DNA of 64,000 nucleotides, from positions 52,090,406 through 52,154,405 of the forward strand of contig NC_083603.1 in assembly GCF_029168945.1 (NCBI RefSeq), given 5' to 3'. Both the position numbers and the translations under genes were made by a program. The stretch is from Cannabis sativa (lineage: Eukaryota; Streptophyta; Magnoliopsida; Rosales; Cannabaceae). A model generated the notes under the pieces. The model had not been told where the DNA came from. It ran no database searches and was given only the letters and a program-made list of their open reading frames with translations. Shown here piece after piece: positions 34,128 through 47,866 of this stretch; the first letter of the stretch is position 1; every line of letters starts with the position of its first letter.

Positions 34128-35631
34128 AACTTTAAGGTTATATCTCAACTTTATTTATATAGAAATTGTTAACTTTGATGTTTCTTTCTTATAAATATTT
34201 CTAACAATTTTAATTTTCCACACACATAAGTATTCAATAACATTTATATATGATATAAAAATAACATGAAAATACTAGAATATAACATGATTGATTGAAT
34301 AAATTTTTTAAATACGAATAAAAGTTAATAATAAATATTTAGTACAAATAATTTTCACTCAATAATTTCTTAAATTTAGAAACTATTTTTTTTTATTGTC
34401 GCATGCATTAGATTTTCATGTAGGATAAATAGTAAATACATTAAGTATTTAATAATTAATAAATTAATAAAAAAAATAATAGAAAAAAAATACGAATAAA
34501 AATAAAAATTACCTTCTCATCAATAAAAATTATATTGAGACTTTTGAGTTCTCCATTCTTTTTCATATTGAGAGAGTCCCACATTCTACAAACTCTAAGT
34601 ATTATATTCCAAATATTTGTGTGAGTATTTAAGTTTGAAAAAATAATACTCAATCATTAGAAGAAAAGAGAGAACTAAAATTAAAAAAAAAAGTAAGAAG
34701 AGAGAACTAAAAGAAAAAAAAAGTTCATAGTAGTAAAGTTATGAAATTAAAAGAAATAATTTAAGATAAATATATATAGAGAGAGAGTTTAGTAAGTGAT
34801 AGAAAAAAATGTGTGAATTATTATTTTTGAAATTATGTAATATTTGAAAAAAAAAAAAAGAGCTAATAAAAAAGGTGTGACTTAAAAAAAGTAATTTTAT
34901 AGGTAACATTTTTTTTAAAAAAAAAAAAAGTAAAAAAAAAAGTATGTTATAATAGATCATATTTAAGAATATATATATATATCAATTAATAAAATAAATT
35001 TGATTTTATTATTATTTGATTTGGGTGGTGGTATAAAAATTTACGGTGAATTTATTATTTAATTTTTAGAATTGATAAATATATTTGGATTTTTTAGAAT
35101 TTATAGGAATAATTTATTCAATTAATTAATTAATATTTGTAAACTTAATAAAAAATTAAAAAATAAAAGAATTAAGGAGAGAATAGAAAAGGCTATTTAT
35201 AGTGATTTGAGAGTGTCGCGTCACCGTCTCATACTTCTCCTTTATATATAGATTTATTTTTAGTTTTTAAAAACAGAATACAACTTTTAAAACTAATAAA
35301 AGGTGTTTGGCTAAAAATTTTAAAAATAATTTTCTAAAAACTGAGTTTAAAAACAAAAATTTAGAAAACATTAAACTGTTATTTTCTATTTTCAAAACAA
35401 ACTTTAATTTTCTATCCAACATATTCTTTTTTACATAGAAAATTTGTGGCCGCGATCAGGGTCTGGGTCTGGCTCTGGGCTGGGGTCCAGATTTAGGGCT
35501 GGGGTGGAATGGTCGCATAGTTAAAATTGAAATTAGTAAGGCAATTAGCATTAATTATTTGTATTTTCTAACTACACATGATTATAATTGAATATATTAT
35601 TATATGGGTCCTATTTTCAAAAATAGGCATT
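34128..35631. other. AT-rich intergenic sequence, no gene seen
   Basis: Very AT-rich with many A runs. A GAGTCCCACATTCTACAAACTC phrase near 34566 resembles a motif found in plant LTRs, but no element boundary could be drawn. Confidence 0.6.
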
Positions 35632-35634
35632 AGG

Positions 35635-36661
35635 CACTACTATAAAAGTGTGTTTTTGCGTAGGTCAACACATCAGTTGACGCCAAAAATTGATGCAAGA
35701 AAATGACAATAAGATTTTTTGTCAGTTTGGAACCGATAACATTTTGCTATAGTTTAAAAATGACATGTTCAACATTTGCGTTGGTTTATAATAGACGCAA
35801 CCTAGCGTCAATTAGAAACCAACACATTAAATAAAAGGCAAAAAAAAGCCCAATTCAATAAAAGCCCAATTGACACATAAAACCCTACATATATAAACTA
35901 AATATAAATCTAAACCTAAAACCCAATCAACCGCACCCCATTTCTCTCTCTCTCTCTCTCTTGACAATCGACAACCCCACCATGCACTGCCTCCTCCGAT
36001 CGTCCAGCCGTGCGACCCCTCTTCTCCCTTTCTTTATCTCGTCTCGACACTAACATTGTCACCCGCACGCCGACAAGCCGAACGGACCATGAATGGCCTC
36101 TTCCCTTCTCTTTTGTCTCGATACCATGCCGGTGCCACCATGTAAGTTTTCTCTGCTCTCTCTTTCTTTCGATCTCGTGGGTGAAATATTTTTTTGTACG
36201 GATTTTTGAGTTGGGGATGAAGACGATAAAGACGACCATTGTCTATTTCTGAGTTTTGGTTTAATAACGGTAGCTATTGTGTTTTGTATTTAGATATGTT
36301 TTAGATTTTCTTTGTATGTTTATTTGTGTAGATCTCAGTATTTGTACAATTCTATTTTAGATTTGTAAAATTAAAATGAACATTAAAATCTGGGTATTTG
36401 TTTTAGATTTGGGTGTGATCTATTTTATTTTTGGTTTTTTTGTTGTGTCGGTACAAAACCGACGGGAATGTTGTAAAAAAATTTCTCTACACTATAAGTG
36501 ACTTTTTTTAACCATCGCTAATTTTTGGTATTGACTGTTGAAAACTGACACAAAATAATGTAGTTTTTGAGTCTACAGTATATACATCAGTTTCAACAAC
36601 CGACGCTAAAAGAATATATGTCAGTTACAAACTGACGAAAAATACCATATTTGTAGTAGTG
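35635..36661. mobile_element. Non-autonomous CACTA (En/Spm-type) transposon, 1027 bp
   Basis: Ends CACTACTATAAA (left) and TTTGTAGTAGTG (right) are the diagnostic CACTA inverted termini, with a 3-bp duplication AGG (35632-35634, 36662-36664). Sub-terminal copies of a GTCAGTTT/AACTGACG-like motif occur near both ends, as expected for transposase binding sites. No transposase is encoded. The middle (about 35925-36250) is less AT-rich, with a CT run and a short open stretch with no recognisable similarity, possibly captured host sequence. Confidence 0.88.
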
Positions 36662-36664
36662 AGG

Positions 36665-37400
36665 GTTATAATTTCTCAATCTTGGAGATTTTATTAAACT
36701 CTAAGTGTACTAAATATGACATATGTGAAAATTTATATTTTTGTGATTTTTACTCGGTAACGATAGAAATGTGGCGATTTGGCTATTAGAGTCACATGAG
36801 TTGGTTTAGAACCTTTACTTTAATGAATCGATCATATGTGATAGTTTTAATATTGGAGTAGAGAGAGTTGTGGTTTCAGACTATTTTACCCCTAAGTCTT
36901 GAGGTTACTTAAGGGTGAAGTAAAGAGTAAAAGTGTAATTATACCTAAGTGCTAGTTTGTCCTTCAGTGAGTTGGTAGACCATTCTTAGTCTTAATAGCT
37001 GAATTAAGCTAAGGCTAAGTGAAATAAAATTCTTTTATTAAATAAAACTTAAGATAAATCATAAAAAGGAGTCCTCTCTCTCTCTCTCTCTCTCTCTTTT
37101 CAAACTCAAGTGAAACTAGGGGAAAACCAGTCATCTCATCACTTAGTTTTAGAGGATTCAGTAGGGATTAAAAGGGGTTTGGTGAAGCAAAACTTAAGGT
37201 AAAGCCCTAGCTTCCTTTTCTTGAGTTTTTTGAGGATTTTGTTTAGGTTCAACCATGCAAATTTTGAAATTAGGTTCTATCCAAACCTTAGTTGCTTTTA
37301 GTTTAGTTTTTGGGTGAATTTTAAGTCAATTGAAGCTTCTTGGGGCTAGTTTTTTTGGTTAGTTGAGTTGTTGAGCAAGTTTGAGTTTGGAGAGAAATAA
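36665..37400. other. Unassigned sequence with a CT microsatellite
   Basis: Contains a (CT)n run at about 37073-37097. Its composition is somewhat less AT-rich than its surroundings. It may be leader or LTR sequence of the decayed Copia that follows, but I found no matching repeat of the 39456 LTR here. Confidence 0.4.
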
Positions 37401-39455
37401 GGTCATTATAGATATTATTCTTGAGGAGGAATTGATGTTAACTCCATTCCAATTATCACTTTTGACAATATTTAGGTTTTCATAACTTTCATTGATCAAT
37501 AAGTGAATCCAGAACCTTTATAAGATAATATCAAACAACTTCATATTCAAGGTATAGTAAATGTTTGAGATAATCAAACTTAACAACCTTAAAGACTAGT
37601 GCCATTAAAGAAATCTATGAGAGAAATGACATAAGAAAATAATTGAATGATAGAAGATGATCCAAATTAAATTTTATCATGTCATGAAGTTTCAAACTCT
37701 TAAAACTAGAATGGTATCATAAATAAGGAGTATAAATTGATAAGAGACAATTAAGTGTTGGTATTTTTCTTATTGCTATAAGGTGTAAAACTAATTGGTT
37801 ATAGATAAATATTTATAATCAAGAGGGATATAAATTACAGTATTGAGAGATGCACAATATGTCTTGTATGTAAAGAATTACTGATAAAGCATATATTCAT
37901 TTTAAGTAGTAGACTTTCTTTTGGTTTGATTGAAAGACTATTTCATGACAAGCATGACACTGTTTACTCATTATGGTCTTGAGTTATATCAAATAGATTA
38001 TTAAAGTATCATTTATCATGGTAATGTTGATGACAAAAGTTATGTGGCGCAATTAGAAAATTTTGTATCCAGCAAAGATCCAAAGTATATGGCTCGCAAA
38101 TTAGGAAAATTTATGTATACACTCAAGTAGCTTCTCGCCAATGATTACAGAATTTTTATTAAGTATTGTCATTTGATTTTGAGATAAAATCTTTTGATGA
38201 TTGTGTATATATCACATGTTCAGTGGGAGTAAGAATATGATCATGGTGCTATATTGGTAAAAAATTACTTACCACTAATGATGAACCCATTTTGTATTAG
38301 GAATTCAAGATATGTTGAGATTGTTCTTGAGATATTCTTGAATTATAACAAAAGAGATATATCAATAAAGTATTCAAAACTTTTGGCATGAAAGTAACTA
38401 TACCAGGTGAAAGGCTTGTAGCTAAAGAAAATAAGTTGACAAAGTCATTGCCCTGAAAGTAACCTTAGAATTTAAGAAATATAGAAGATTTTTCATTTAT
38501 ATTTAGAATCTAATATATGCTCAAGCATGTATGTAATTGTACTTAACATATATATTAAAAATGTTAGATAGATATTTAAGTAACCATATATGGAACTTTT
38601 GGTATGCCGCCAAATCGATTATAAGGAATTTATGGAGAACAAAAGACTACATGTTCACTAATTAGAAAATAAAATTTTTTAGAGATCATTAAGATTTTTA
38701 ATTTTGATCTTATAAAGCTTTTAGTTGTGAAATTTTTGTCACATATGACTGTAAAATTATGAATGGTATTGAAAACTAATAAAAATATATGTTGTGACTA
38801 TACATTGATCAGGTTGCATTTTAGTAACAACATAAGCTCTACAAGGTTAAAAGCACATTGACTTTGAACTAATTGTTATTAAAATGAAGTTTAGAGTAAT
38901 AAGGTGTCTATAGAACATATCCGGACAAACTCTATGTTTTCAGATCCAAATCATTAAGGATATACCACTTAAGGCTTTTCAGGATCTTGTTGCTCATATA
39001 TGGATGTGGTATTATTTAAGATTGTGCTAGTTTAGTGGGAATTTATATTTGAGATGTTCTATCAAGCTTACACATATTTATGGTTTAATTCTCCAAATAA
39101 AATATGGACTTAAGTTTAGAGTATTCTCTATTGAGGTTTAAGTATAATGTTAGAAAGAATTAATAAAGGATTAAGCTTAATTAAGGAGGAGCAGTTGGAA
39201 ATAGGCACGTTAAGATCACATTTGCATGTAATTTCTATGCTTTGCATCCATGATTGATCTATGTTATTTGGTTATATTGATATACGTGACCATTGATAGG
39301 TTTGGCTATGCTAAATGTTACGAAATCCGCTTTAATCCTATGTTAGTATAATCAATGGACAAGATTGTTTTGAAATACCTATAATTATGATAGCAAAAGT
39401 TAAGCGCTTATAAAGCTATACACTATCAAAAATATATGTAGCCCAAGTGGGAGAT
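37400..39455 (+). pseudogene. Decayed Copia pol remnant, plus strand
   Basis: Across frames and stops, reverse transcriptase and RNase H remnants can be followed. Near 38140-38210: VASRQ, a stop, then FDDCVYI, matching QASRQW...DQCIY. Near 38265-38300: LLTTND, matching LLATND after YVDD. Near 38355-38450: IYQ-SIQ, then ERLVAKEN, matching YINKVL...KGD. Near 38510-38660: LIYAQAC...LDRYLSN...AAKSIIRNLWRTKDYMFT, matching SLMYAQVC...AAKK--RYL-GTKDY. A purine tract AAGTGGGAGATTA ends the region. No uninterrupted frame is left, and gag and the 5' LTR were not recognised. Confidence 0.7.
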
Positions 39456-39648
39456 TATTGGATTAAAATCCTCAATATGGGCTTATATGTATTGGTGTAT
39501 TGCTATTTGAAGTTTGACTCAAATAATGTGATCATTTTAGTAATTATGGGTCATTGGGTATTAAAGGATTATGAGCTAAATGTGTAGATACTTTAAGGGA
39601 TATTTCTAATTTATTGAGTGGCTAAATTAAAAATACTTAAAATTAATA

Positions 39649-40020
39649 GGGTAAATAGCGGCATAAGTACCTAAAGTTTTAAGTTTGTAAGTGGCATAAA
39701 CCCAATATTTATTTTTAGCGGCATAAGTGCCCAATGTTTATAAAATTGTAATTTTCCTCCAATTTTGTTAGTATAGACTCTATTTTGATTTGTTAAAGGA
39801 ACATTTGGAAGTAACTAATATTACATGTTTCTGTCTAGACTCAATAATCTACAATCTAGACCTTATATGTGGCCTGTTTAAGAAAATAACAGAGTTTGTA
39901 TTGACGAAAGTAAAGAAAAATTACAGTTTTACAAACATTAGGTACTTATGTCGCTAAAAATAATTGGGATTATGCCACTTTTAAACTTAAAACTTTGGGT
40001 ACTTATGCCGCTACTTACCC
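39649..40020. mobile_element. MITE, 372 bp, with terminal repeats of about 105 bp
   Basis: GGGTAAATAGCGGCATAAGT at the left mirrors ACTTATGCCGCTACTTACCC at the right, and similarity continues inward for about 105 bp. The flanks AAATTAATA and AAATTAATT (39640-39648, 40021-40029) are a 9-bp duplication with one mismatch, as expected of a Mutator-type MITE. The interior is only about 160 bp. A motif related to AGCGGCATAAGTGCCCAATG occurs twice in each arm. Confidence 0.8.
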
Positions 40021-40293
40021 AAATTAATTACCTAGCTATGAGGTTATATAATGGTAGTGGTCCCCAAGAAATAAGAGTCAATTGTATTCTCATCTTCTCC
40101 CATCAAGAGAGAAAATTAAAAAACACTAAGTCTTATTTTCTTTGAAGATCATCATCCAAAATCAACACAAAGATCAACTCTACAAGATGAATTAAAATCA
40201 TCACTATCTAAGAATTAAGGCACGCTTCTGCTATTTGAGTTCTTCTCTTTGAATCAACAAAGGTATTCTTTATATCTTTGGTTATACACTTAT

Positions 40294-42181
40294 TGTTGGA
40301 TTTTGTGCCCTAAATAAAACCCATTTCAATATAATCAGATTTACTAAATTATAAAGATCAGAAATCGCTTTTATGTTGCATGGTTCACATGATTTATTTC
40401 ATGATTATACTTAATGTATAAATTCTATTAAGTCCAGAACATATATAAATATGTATATATATTTGTTCATGATTATAGTGTCGTCAGCACAGTAAAATAT
40501 AATCATGATTATATGTTCAAAAGTTTAATTCCCATGATTTGTCAGTTCACTGGATTTAGACTGGCATGGTAATCGGCAATAAGGTATACTTACACATTGG
40601 ATAAGTGTTATGTCCTTTCAAGTGTATTGGCAAAGTTTACCAGTATCAGATGTATGGAGTATACATTGGAAGGGACCGATATTGATCTTGGATAAGATAT
40701 CATAAACTTACCATTATATCTTTCTAAGTTAATATCAATGGTTGATCTTAAGTCTATGGATCTTAATCCTGATATGGTTAGGTTCAACTTAGTTGTATTA
40801 TTTATATTCTTTGGGTTGTTCGTGGAAGCTAACTTTTGGTTTTGGTGGATACTTACATCTTGGGAACATGGTATTGAGTGGGAGCGATGATCATAAATAT
40901 AGAATCTATAGCTTCTATAGGTATTTAGAAGTGAAACGATAATTTCCTTCGAGCTTGGCTGAATAGAGATAAATGATTGAGATCTCATTTCCGTAATTAT
41001 ATTAGTTTACTGAAATGTTATTTATAGGTTGCTAAGTGTTTTAAGGATAACATACATTGAAGGATAGAACGGTAAATTTGTCCCTATTAAGTGTAGATCA
41101 TCTATAGAGGATCCTTAACTATTAGGATTGTAACAACGGATAATCATAACGTATCTATATCGTGGTACATATAGAGCGTTCTATATAACTGAGAGTGATA
41201 TTCAATTCCAAATCCATAGTGGTGCAAGGCAAAATTGATAAGTTGAGAATTTACTTGATGAATTCTAGATCTACTTATTGAAAGCTCGGTTATATAGGCC
41301 CATGGTCCCCTCACTAGTTGAGATAATACTGCTTGCAGACTGAGTTAATTGATTTTAATTAATCAATTATAATTCTAAAATTAGACTATGTCTTATTTAA
41401 GAATTTTCACTAGGTAAGGGCTTAATTGTGAAGAAAAGAGATTTTGGGGTCAATTTGTTAATTAAGAGACTTTGTATGGTCTAATAAACAAATTACATAA
41501 ATGACAATTTTATTTAGTAATTAATTATAATTATTAAATAAATATTTTTGGCATTTTTAGGATTGAATTGGAAAATATGGTATCTTTGAAAACAAGAATA
41601 AATGGTTGAAATAAAGTGGCAAAAATCTAACTAGAAGTTGGTCCATTATAGTGTACGGCCATAAGTTGTTTTTTGCTCAATATCTTATTCTTTTTTAATT
41701 CATATAATTCAACCCTAAGTCCTAGTTGAAACACTATAAAAGGAACATGATGCTCTCATCTCATCCACTAGCCACTTTGTCAAACTAATGTCATCTTGAC
41801 TATTCAACCAACCTAGATGAGAGAGTTCCTTCCTTAGTGATTTCAACCTCCTTCATTGTCTTCCATATTCGAACCTTGAGTGAATAAATGATATGCCCAC
41901 ACATAGCAAGTCAAGTACTCAATCATAGTGAGTAAGACGGTGGTAACCAAACCCGAAGGAGAGAAAGAGATCTAGGTTCAAATCTTGATAATGCTCTGCG
42001 ACATAAAGGAATCAAGGGCTAGAGATCCTGAACAAAATGAGTCATTATATTCCGTTACAATCAATGTAAGGTTTTCTTAAACCCTTATGTGTTTATTTTC
42101 ATTGTTTTAGAGAATTCATATTTAGGATGTTAATCAACATAGTTATTAGTAAATTTAGATCTTGGTAAAACATTCCTAACA
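40294..42181 (+). mobile_element. Solo LTR, 1888 bp (copy 1 of the 1.9 kb family)
   Basis: Starts TGTTGGATTTTGTGCCC, ends CATTCCTAACA, duplication CTTAT on both sides (40289-40293, 42182-42186). It is homologous over its whole length to 43721-45616 but has its own duplication, so the two are separate insertions. Orientation is arbitrary (same as copy 2). The end motifs resemble long Copia LTRs, but the superfamily is not proven. Confidence 0.85.
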
Positions 42182-42262
42182 CTTATAATTATATGTTACA
42201 TGTTTATCTATAGAATTGAATCTTGTTATTATATATATTATGAGTGATTAAAAATTCTAACA

Positions 42263-43210
<948 letters not shown>

Positions 43211-43495
43211 TTATTTTTGATGCATTCTCTTGTATGTTCTCTTGTTGTTCTCCAACTCCCCATATTTGTGGCATTTGTTATGTTGTTTCTTTTTTCCCAG
43301 CTTCCATCCTCTTTTTTTTAGTCTTCCAGATTTTACCCTATCAATAGGAGGTAAGACTATTACATCTTTCACATTTTGTGTTATATCCCACTCACTTTGG
43401 TATCCTATTGGGTACACTATTTCTTCATAAGTTGCTAGAGCCTGTGTAGTAACTTGTTGCACGTGCATGTTCTCTCTTTGAGGTCTATAGTCCAT
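43211..43495 (-). pseudogene. MULE (MuDR-type) transposase C-terminal remnant
   Basis: An open stretch of 94 codons contains LATYEEIVYPIGYQSEWDI, then VIVLPPIDRVKSGRLKKRGW, then a degenerate zinc knuckle NKCHKYGELENNKRTYKRM. This is the tail of plant MURA-like transposases after the SWIM finger (Y-E-YPIG---W, LPP---R--GR-KK, C--CG--GHN--TC). The knuckle keeps its first Cys, but its second Cys, His and last Cys are replaced (Tyr, Glu/Asn, Tyr). The catalytic region is absent, so it cannot be functional. Confidence 0.75.
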
Positions 43496-43720
43496 GATTC
43501 TTTCATTCTGGTTACCTCAAATAAATATTCAGTGGTTGGTTTAACTTGTGTGATGTGAAACTAACATTTGTTAAAACATACGAAACAACAGTGGAACAAT
43601 CCAAAAATAACATTAAAAAGACCATGACAACCCTAGTATTAATGATTTTAATGTTTCTGCTTTATCTCATCGGAATTAATGGTTATTTTTCAATTGTTCT
43701 CGTATTGTTGTGGAAGTTTT

Positions 43721-45616
43721 TGTTGGGTTTTATGCCCTAAATAAAACTCTTTACAATCTGATTAGTTATCAATATAAGGAATTTGAAGTGATTGATGTTT
43801 GCATGAATTTTACATGCTAATGGTTTAATATGTTTATTACATTTACACACAGAATCAGTTAAATCCAGATCATATGTTTATTCACAATTACAGTATCGTC
43901 AACACATTGGAATGTGATTGTGATCATATGAATCAAAAGACTTGGTCCCTGTTTCATCAGTGTTATTGGATTTACACTAATGTGATAATCAGCGATGATG
44001 TGTACTTACACTTGGAGTAAGTGTTATGTTCTTTCCAGGACATTAGTAAAGTATACTAGTTTCGAATGTATGGAGTATACATTGGACTGGACCGATATTG
44101 CAACTAAGTTAAGATATTACAAACTTACCGTTATATATATCTTTCCAAGTCAATATCAGTAGTTGATCTTAAGATTAAAAGAATCTAAATCCTGATACGC
44201 TTAGGCTCAACTCAGGAGTGTTATTCATGTTCTTTGATTTATTAGTTAAGCCTACTTTTAGGTCAGGGTGATATGTATATTTTGGAAACATGATAGTATG
44301 ATTGAGTGGGAGTGCTAAACATAAATATGGAATCTATAACTTCTACTAGTGTATAGAAGTCAAGTGATGATTCCCTTCGAGCTTAGCAAATAGAAGTAAA
44401 TGGATGAGCTCTTGTTCAACTGACTAATTATTAGATCACTAAACACCATTTACAGGTAGCTAAGTGTTTTAAGGGGCAAAATACATTGAGGGGTGAGAAC
44501 GGTAAAGAAATCCCATCTCGATGTAGATCATCTATATAGAGGATCTTTAAATCACAATAAGATTATAACAATGGTTAAATGAGATAGGATATTGATATCG
44601 TGGAACATATAATATGCTCTATATAAGTCTGAGAGTGCAATTCTAAGTTCTAAGAGTGGATTCAACGAAGAATTAATAAGTAAGAATTTACTTGGTAAAT
44701 TTAGTTCACTTATTGGAAGCTCAGCATATAGATCCATGGTCCCCATTCTAGTCGAGAACATTCTGCTTGTAAGACTCATTAATTGATTCGTGATTGATCA
44801 ATTATAATTCTAAAGTTAGACTATGTCTAATTTTATGAATTTTCACTAAGCAGGGGTGAAATTGTAAAGAAAAGAGATTTTAGGTTTATTTATTTATTAA
44901 TGGACTTTATATGTCTAGTTAATAATTAAATTAAATGACAATATTATTTAATAATCTATTTTAGTTATTAAATAATTAGTTTTGGCATTTAAATGGTTAG
45001 AATTGGAAAATTGGCGTTTTTGAGAAAATAGAAATAAAATTTGATAAAACTGCAAAATCAAGTGGGGCCCATTATAACACCATGGTCGACCACTATTTGT
45101 GGAATTTCAAATTAATATTTTCATTATTTTAATGCCAAATAATTCCTAACCTAAACCTAGTAGTTGCCTATAAATAGAAAGTGATGGCTCTGTCAAATCA
45201 CAAGTTTTCATAAGCTTTTCTGACAGAAATTTCTCTCTTCAGAAAAACTGAGCCTTCCCCACTTTCTATACCTGGCCGAAACCTCTTCTCTTTTCTCTCT
45301 TCATAAAATTTCGAACCCTAGTGAAAGAGTGAGTGCCCACACACAGCAAGCAGTAACTCAATCATAGATTGGAAGACTGTGAAGGAGCAAACTTAAAGAA
45401 GAAGGACATTCGGGCTCAGATCTTGATTATACTCTGCTACAGAAAGGATACAAGGGTTAGGGATCTGAGTGGAAGGAGACATTAATTCCGCTGCATCAAT
45501 GTAAGGTTTTCTTAACTTTATATGTGTTTAATTTATCGTTTTAGAAAGTTCATATTTAGGGTGTTAAACAACATACTTGTGAGTAGATCTAAGATCCTGG
45601 TAAAATAATTCCAACA
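43721..45616 (+). mobile_element. Solo LTR, 1896 bp (copy 2 of the 1.9 kb family)
   Basis: Starts TGTTGGGTTTTATGCCC, ends ATAATTCCAACA, duplication GTTTT on both sides (43716-43720, 45617-45621). Same orientation as copy 1 but clearly diverged from it. It separates the MULE remnant from whatever lay upstream of it on the minus strand. Confidence 0.85.
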
Positions 45617-46678
45617 GTTTTGTCCGTGGGTATGGAAGATAGATGTCTCGTTTTTTATTTTTGGTATTTACAGTATAAAAGAAAAATAAAGTCAGGTCAG
45701 TAAAAATATAATTTTGCCGTGTAACAGTATAAATAAATATTTGCCCAAAATCTAATATTTTTGTGAAACCCCCTAAATTTTAACTTTTTAAATCTCTCGA
45801 ACATTCTCTCGTGAAAACCCTACAGGGGTGAAGCAATGTCTTCTTCCTCCCGTTTCTCGTCCGTAACTTGTCGGTCGGCATCGCCGATCAATGTCGGCCA
45901 CTTTCAGCAAGTCTTGTCTTTTGTGACATGGTGTGATTGTCTCTGGTTTGTGTTTGTTTCTTGTTTTTCTGGGTTGTGTGTGCTTCTGGTTTGAGAGTCT
46001 AGGTTTGGTTCTATCTTTATTTTCTTCCAGGGTCCGATTGTCTTTCTGGGGTCTGTTAATTTTCCGAGGAGTGACTGGTTTGCCTTGTTTTCTGATGTTG
46101 GCTTTCCTGTGGTGTGGCTGGTGTGCGATTGGTGTTTGGGGTGCGATAATCTTCAGGGTTGCGATTGGGGTGCGACTGGTGTTTGATTGGTGTTTCCTGG
46201 GTGGTTTCCAGGGGTGCGATTGGGCTAGAGATTATTCCTGGGTCCCGTTGTCTTTGGGGTGTCTTCGGGTTGTCTTTGGGGTGTCTTTGTGTTGGTGTGC
46301 GATCAGCCCAGGAAGACAACATAGGTATATTTTACCATATACATGTCTATTTGTCCTCGTCGGTGGTGTGGGATTTGTCCAGGTCTGTGGTAGTCAAAGT
46401 TATTATTTATTGGTGGAAGTTGACACAATACAGTGCTCCCTCATCGTGGCAGTCAACGCAGAATTAAGCACTTAAAGGTCAAGAATTAAAACCAATTAAA
46501 CAAGGGACTAAGTTAAGCTCATTACAGGGTCGTGGTTCGGGTTCGTGATTATTTTTTCTGGGTTGAGATTGTCTTCCCGGGGTGAGATTTTCCTGGTTTG
46601 GTCTGGCTGGTTTTTGCGTCTATAGCCTTGGTTTGCGGTTGCTCTAGGCTTTGGCGTGTTTGGTTGTTGGTTTCAGTC

Positions 46679-47866
46679 ATGGCTTCATCGTCTTCTCCGA
46701 TGGACCTTAGTTTGGAGTGTGTGTCGATTATCCCTCTAGAGGAGGAGGAAGAGCCTGCGGTCAGTTATGAGGGGCCCCTTATTGCCGAGGCGGAGGTTCA
46801 TACTCGATGGAGTATTGTGGGTTAGTTCTTAACGGATACGCCAATTGATTTCATGGCGATGCAGAACCTTATGGTTTTGCTTTGGAAGCCTGGTATGGGC
46901 ATGTATATGAAGGAGCTAGGAGGTAACAAGTATATTTTTTAATTCTATCATGAAATTGACATCCAAAGGGTGATGGATAGGAGTCTTTGGACGTTTAAAA
47001 ATGCTCCTCTTATCTTTGAACGGTTGAAACCAGGGGATGTTCCTCGGGAGGTTCCTTTGCATCATCTCGATATATGGGTGCAATTACATGATATTAAGTC
47101 GGGCTTCAAAATAGAACGGGTTATACGGGATGCTGGAAATTATATTGGTAGCTTTATTAAGTTTGATGAGAATAATTTTAATGGTGTTTGGAGAGATTAT
47201 TTACGGGTTTGGGTTCATTTAAATATCGAAAAACCATTGAAGCGTAGAATGAAGCTATAACAGATTGGTGGTGATTGGTTCTGGATTAATTTTCAGTATG
47301 AATTTGTGTCGACTTTTTTATTTTATCTGTGGGGTGATTGGGCATACGGATCAGTTTTGTTCTCGATTGTTTACTCAACCAACCTCAACAATCGTTAAGC
47401 CTTATGGCACGTTTATGAAGGCAATGCCTCGATGACCTCAGTATGCAATGGGAGCTAAATGGCTCTGGGCTGGGGCTTCTAGCTCATCCAATGTTGGTGG
47501 CACGATGATGGTTGAGCCTAGGCAGTCGAAGATGAGTACAGGGTCGGGTTTTCAGGGATCGGGTGGTGCTGTCAACCGATTGTCATGAATAATGGAGATA
47601 ATCGTGGGCTTATTTGTTCTCCAGCTGCGTTGAGCGAAAATAATGGGAGTAAAGGATGGGAGGCGGTAGAGGATAGCAATTCCAATTTGGAAGAGGAGGG
47701 AATGGTTTTTATGGACTCTAAACGTAAACATACTAGTAAGGAAGTTTCTATTTGCGCTGTTGGGCCGATGGAGGGTGTTGATGTGTGTATGGGGGATGCT
47801 CTTGCTAATGTTTCAAAAAATATCACTTTGGCAGGCTCGGTCGAGCGAGCGAGCCAGTCATTATGA
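46679..47866 (+). pseudogene. LINE-2 ORF1 (DUF4283, zinc knuckle), broken
   Basis: Starts MASSSSPMDLS. WSIVG then stop (46823-46825), DTPIDFMAMQNLM...ELGGNKYIF then stop, VMDRSLWTFKNAPLIFERL...LHHLDIWVQLHD, another stop near 47260, then a knuckle ICGVIGHTDQFC in a shifted frame near 47325, and a Ser-rich tail ending RASQSL at TGA 47864-47866. At least three stops and a frame shift prevent full translation. The final TGA overlaps the ORF2 ATG exactly as in LINE-1. Confidence 0.8.

Larger units (their letters stand above)
39456..42262 (+). mobile_element. 3' LTR of the decayed Copia, carrying a MITE and a solo LTR
   Basis: Starts after the purine tract as TATTGGATTAAAATCC (TG changed to TA) and plausibly ends at 42262 (TTCTAACA). 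It is interrupted by the MITE 39649-40020 and the solo LTR 40294-42181. Removing these leaves about 540 bp. The right boundary is inferred without a matching 5' LTR. Confidence 0.55.

Noticed and set aside
36010..36252. 80-codon frame in the CACTA element
   Set aside because: No recognisable domain. Kept only as a possible captured fragment.
45933..46475. 180-codon open frame rich in Cys, Trp, Gly and Val
   Set aside because: Lies in the GT-rich leader of LINE-2, with no recognisable motif and compositional bias explaining its openness.
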